A stretch of DNA of 7,289 nt from Sideroxydans lithotrophicus (GTDB lineage: Bacteria; Pseudomonadota; Gammaproteobacteria; Burkholderiales; Sulfuriferulaceae): contig DZDB01000006.1 in the NCBI GenBank assembly GCA_022736605.1, positions 1 through 7,289 of the forward strand, given 5' to 3'. Positions 5,542-7,289 of the stretch are shown here, piece after piece (the stretch's first letter is position 1; each line of letters begins with the position of its first letter). The notes below the pieces were generated by a model. That model was not told the origin of the DNA. It worked only from the letters and a program-made list of their open reading frames with translations, and did no database searches. The translations under genes and the position numbers were made by a program.

Positions 5542-6014
5542 ACTGCACGCCAGTGACCAGATTTTCCACCCTGCTTTTCAACCAGCCGGATATTGTCCAT
5601 GCGCATGCCGCGATCAACGGCTTTACACGTATCGTAAATGGTGAGCAAACCGACATTGACTGCGGTGAGGGCTTCCATTTCAACGCCGGTTTTGCCAACG
5701 GTTTCAGCCGTAACACGGCAGACGATGGCAAATTCGGCTTCATCCGCTGAAAACTCGACCGCCACCCGGGTCAGCGCGAGCGGATGGCACAGCGGGATCA
5801 GTTCGGCAGTACGCTTGGATGCCTGAATGGCGGCAATGCGGGCAATACCCAACACATCCCCTTTTTTGGCATTGCCTGCCAGAATCATTTGCAGGGTTTC
5901 CTTTTGCATCAGGATACGTCCCGCTGCGACAGCAATGCGACGGGTGTCGGGCTTGTCCGCGACGTCCACCATATGGGCGCGACCGCGCTCGTCAAAGTGA
6001 GTGAAATCATTCAT
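5538..6014 (-). CDS. moaC: Cyclic pyranopterin monophosphate synthase (MoaC)
   Basis: Encodes a 158-residue cytoplasmic enzyme of molybdenum cofactor synthesis, which with MoaA turns GTP into cyclic pyranopterin monophosphate; MoaC does the second step. The protein has all family marks: FTHFDERGRAHMVDV at 4-18, AKKGDVLGIARIAAIQASKR at 49-68 with active-site Lys51, LIPLCHPL at 73-79 with His77, VGKTGVEMEALTAVNVGLL at 106-124, and IYDTCKAVDRGM with Asp128 and Lys131. These numbers coincide with those of E. coli MoaC. Length agrees with the family (about 160). The ATG at 6014 has GGAG (6025-6022) seven bases upstream. It stands apart from other moa genes here. Its TAA at 5540-5538 overlaps the TAA of the convergent gene within TTAA (5538-5541). 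It is divergent from the protease gene with 38 bases between start codons. Confidence 0.97.
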   Translation of the reverse strand: MNDFTHFDERGRAHMVDVADKPDTRRIAVAAGRILMQKETLQMILAGNAKKGDVLGIARIAAIQASKRTAELIPLCHPLALTRVAVEFSADEAEFAIVCRVTAETVGKTGVEMEALTAVNVGLLTIYDTCKAVDRGMRMDNIRLVEKQGGKSGHWRAV

Positions 6015-6021
6015 ACAGGAA

Positions 6022-6025
6022 CTCC
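6022..6025 (-). promoter_or_regulatory. moaC: Ribosome binding site of moaC
   Basis: GGAG on the minus strand ends seven bases before the ATG at 6014 and supports that start. The divergent protease gene, by contrast, has no such site before its ATG. Confidence 0.7.
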
Positions 6026-6039
6026 AAATCAGATGCGGC

Positions 6040-6046
6040 TATCATA
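6040..6046. promoter_or_regulatory. Overlapping divergent -10-like hexamers between moaC and the protease gene
   Basis: TATCATA contains TATCAT on the plus strand (6040-6045) and TATGAT on the minus strand (6046-6041), both near the -10 consensus TATAAT. The 38-base gap leaves little other room for promoters. No good -35 element accompanies either at 16-18 bases. The plus-strand hexamer would place transcription start at or next to the ATG at 6053; the minus-strand one would give moaC a leader of about 20 bases that contains its Shine-Dalgarno site. Confidence 0.3.
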
Positions 6047-6052
6047 GCATCC

Positions 6053-7289
6053 ATGAAATTTTTACCCTTGCTACTGGCGCTGTGCTTAGGTGCACAGACG
6101 GTGACTGCCAGCGAACTGCCGGATTTGGGCGAGGTGTCGCAAACCACGTTTACACCGGCTGAAGAAGCACGCCTGGGCAGCCAGATCATGCGCGACATCC
6201 ACGCCGATCCACAGTATTACGACGATCCGGAGCTGACCGAGTATCTGAACAATCTGGGTTATCGCCTGGTGGCATCGAGCAGCGAAAACCGCCGCGCATT
6301 CCGGTTTTTTGTCCTCAAGGATTCCACCTTGAATGCATTCGCGCTGCCGGGTGGTTTTATCGGCGTGCACACCGGACTGATCGAAGCGGCACAGAGCGAA
6401 TCCGAGCTGGCCGGTGTACTGGGGCACGAAATTGCCCATGTTACGCAGCACCACCTGGCACGCATGCTGGAGGATCAAAAACAGGGTATCGTGCCTTCGC
6501 TGGCGGCACTGGCGCTGGCGATTCTGGCGGCGCGTTCCAACCCGCAGATGGCGACCGCCGCAATAGCCACAGTGCAGGCAGGCACGATTCAGAAGCAGCT
6601 GGATTTTTCACGCGACAACGAACGAGAAGCCGACCGTATCGGCATGCAGATCATGCGCGGCGCGGGCTTTGATCCGAACGCCATGAGCAGCTTTTTTGAG
6701 CGCCTGCAAAAAAACAGCCGCTTGTACGAAAACAATGCGCCAGCCTATCTGCGCACCCACCCGCTGACGTCGCAACGAATTGCAGATATCCAGAATCGCG
6801 TTGCCAATCTGCCCACCAAGCAGGTACCGGACAGTCTCGATTTCCAGTTATTGCGCGCCAAGCTCAAGGCGCAGGACGGTAGCGCCGATCAAGCCGTCAA
6901 AGCCACGAATGCTGCATTGCAAGATGGCCGCTATAACAATGCAGTAGCAGCACGTTACGGGCTGGTCACGGCACTGTTGCGCGCGCGACAATACAGTCGC
7001 GCCGAGCAGGAAATGCAGAGACTGCGTACATCGAACAGCGCCAGCCCGTTAATCGACACGCTCGCAGCGCGCGTTAAACTGGCAAGCGGTGACAATGCCG
7101 GAGCGCTTCTGCTGTATCAGGCGGCGCGCGAGCGTTTCCCTGGTTATCGGCCGCTCCTGTATGCCAATGCCGATGCGCTGTTGCAAGCGCACCAACCCGC
7201 TCCGGCAATCAAGCTGGCTGAAGCTGCGGCCATACTCTATCCCGACGACTATCGACTGCATCAAATATTGGCACGCGGCTATGCCCAGC
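6053..7289 (+). CDS. bepA: Periplasmic M48 metalloprotease with TPR repeats, BepA-like (3' end outside window)
   Basis: Encodes an exported zinc protease of the BepA (YfgC) type, which in E. coli assists outer-membrane assembly of LptD and degrades misassembled proteins. The 412 residues visible begin with a signal peptide (MKFLPLLLALCLGAQTVTAS, about 1-20), then LPDLGEVSQTTFTPAEEARL, STLNAFALPGGFIGVHTGLI (91-110), the zinc motif HEIAH at 125-129 with catalytic Glu126, the third zinc ligand Glu190 in NEREADRIG, and THPLTSQRIADI at 235-246, whose His236 corresponds to the regulatory His of BepA. From about 260 the chain is alpha-helical with TPR-like units (AAKAx, YNNAVAARYGL, GDNAGALLLYQAARERFP). 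BepA is about 490 residues, so some 75 residues are probably missing. The ATG at 6053 is the only one giving a signal peptide, but it has no Shine-Dalgarno site. No stop or frameshift is seen up to the window edge. The M48/TPR call is firm; exact BepA orthology is likely, not proven. Confidence 0.93.
   Translation, partial: MKFLPLLLALCLGAQTVTASELPDLGEVSQTTFTPAEEARLGSQIMRDIHADPQYYDDPELTEYLNNLGYRLVASSSENRRAFRFFVLKDSTLNAFALPGGFIGVHTGLIEAAQSESELAGVLGHEIAHVTQHHLARMLEDQKQGIVPSLAALALAILAARSNPQMATAAIATVQAGTIQKQLDFSRDNEREADRIGMQIMRGAGFDPNAMSSFFERLQKNSRLYENNAPAYLRTHPLTSQRIADIQNRVANLPTKQVPDSLDFQLLRAKLKAQDGSADQAVKATNAALQDGRYNNAVAARYGLVTALLRARQYSRAEQEMQRLRTSNSASPLIDTLAARVKLASGDNAGALLLYQAARERFPGYRPLLYANADALLQAHQPAPAIKLAEAAAILYPDDYRLHQILARGYAQ

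Noticed and set aside
1..7289. Mobile element, phage, CRISPR, toxin-antitoxin or defence system
   Set aside because: No transposase, integrase, regular repeat array, att-like duplication or defence domain is visible; apart from the small gene and the exported proteins, the genes are conserved housekeeping families.

Overview
The window reads as a stretch of conserved chromosome from a Gram-negative proteobacterium. Domain content and gene families (split-subunit glycyl-tRNA synthetase, an EnvZ/OmpR pair, a periplasmic BepA-like M48 protease with TPRs, a glycine-zipper envelope protein) and the GC-rich codon use fit a betaproteobacterium, perhaps of the Nitrosomonadales/Gallionellales kind. 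That taxonomic placement is inference from protein character, not a database match. I see no insertion sequence, phage gene, CRISPR array, tRNA or rRNA. No stretch longer than about 230 bases lacks a gene.

Layout. Positions 1-2058 hold glyS (3' end cut off by the window edge) and glyQ on the minus strand, joined by an ATGA stop/start overlap. Positions 2059-2513 hold a compact independent unit on the plus strand: a good match to a sigma-54 (RpoN) promoter, a Shine-Dalgarno site, a 50-codon gene of unknown function, a hairpin and a strong intrinsic terminator. Positions 2512-4529 hold ompR and envZ on the minus strand, again joined by an ATGA overlap, so envZ is translated behind ompR. Positions 4530-4677 form a divergent regulatory region carrying two GTTACA half-sites with 10-bp spacing, as expected for a site bound by an OmpR-type regulator. 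Positions 4678-5541 hold two plus-strand genes for exported proteins: a small Arg/Asp/Asn-rich protein and a glycine-zipper protein. Positions 5538-6014 hold moaC (molybdenum cofactor synthesis) on the minus strand, whose stop codon overlaps that of the glycine-zipper gene. From 6053 to the end is a divergent M48 protease/TPR gene (bepA-like), cut off at its 3' end.

How the parts may work together. glyQ and glyS make the two subunits of one enzyme. OmpR/EnvZ is an envelope-stress or osmotic two-component system, and the genes divergent from it encode two exported proteins, so OmpR may control them; BepA-like proteases also serve the outer membrane. moaC is a metabolic gene that appears to sit there by chance. 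Most of the window is ordinary housekeeping sequence. The least explained element is the small sigma-54-type gene at 2246-2513, followed by the exported Arg-rich protein next to the OmpR-type site.
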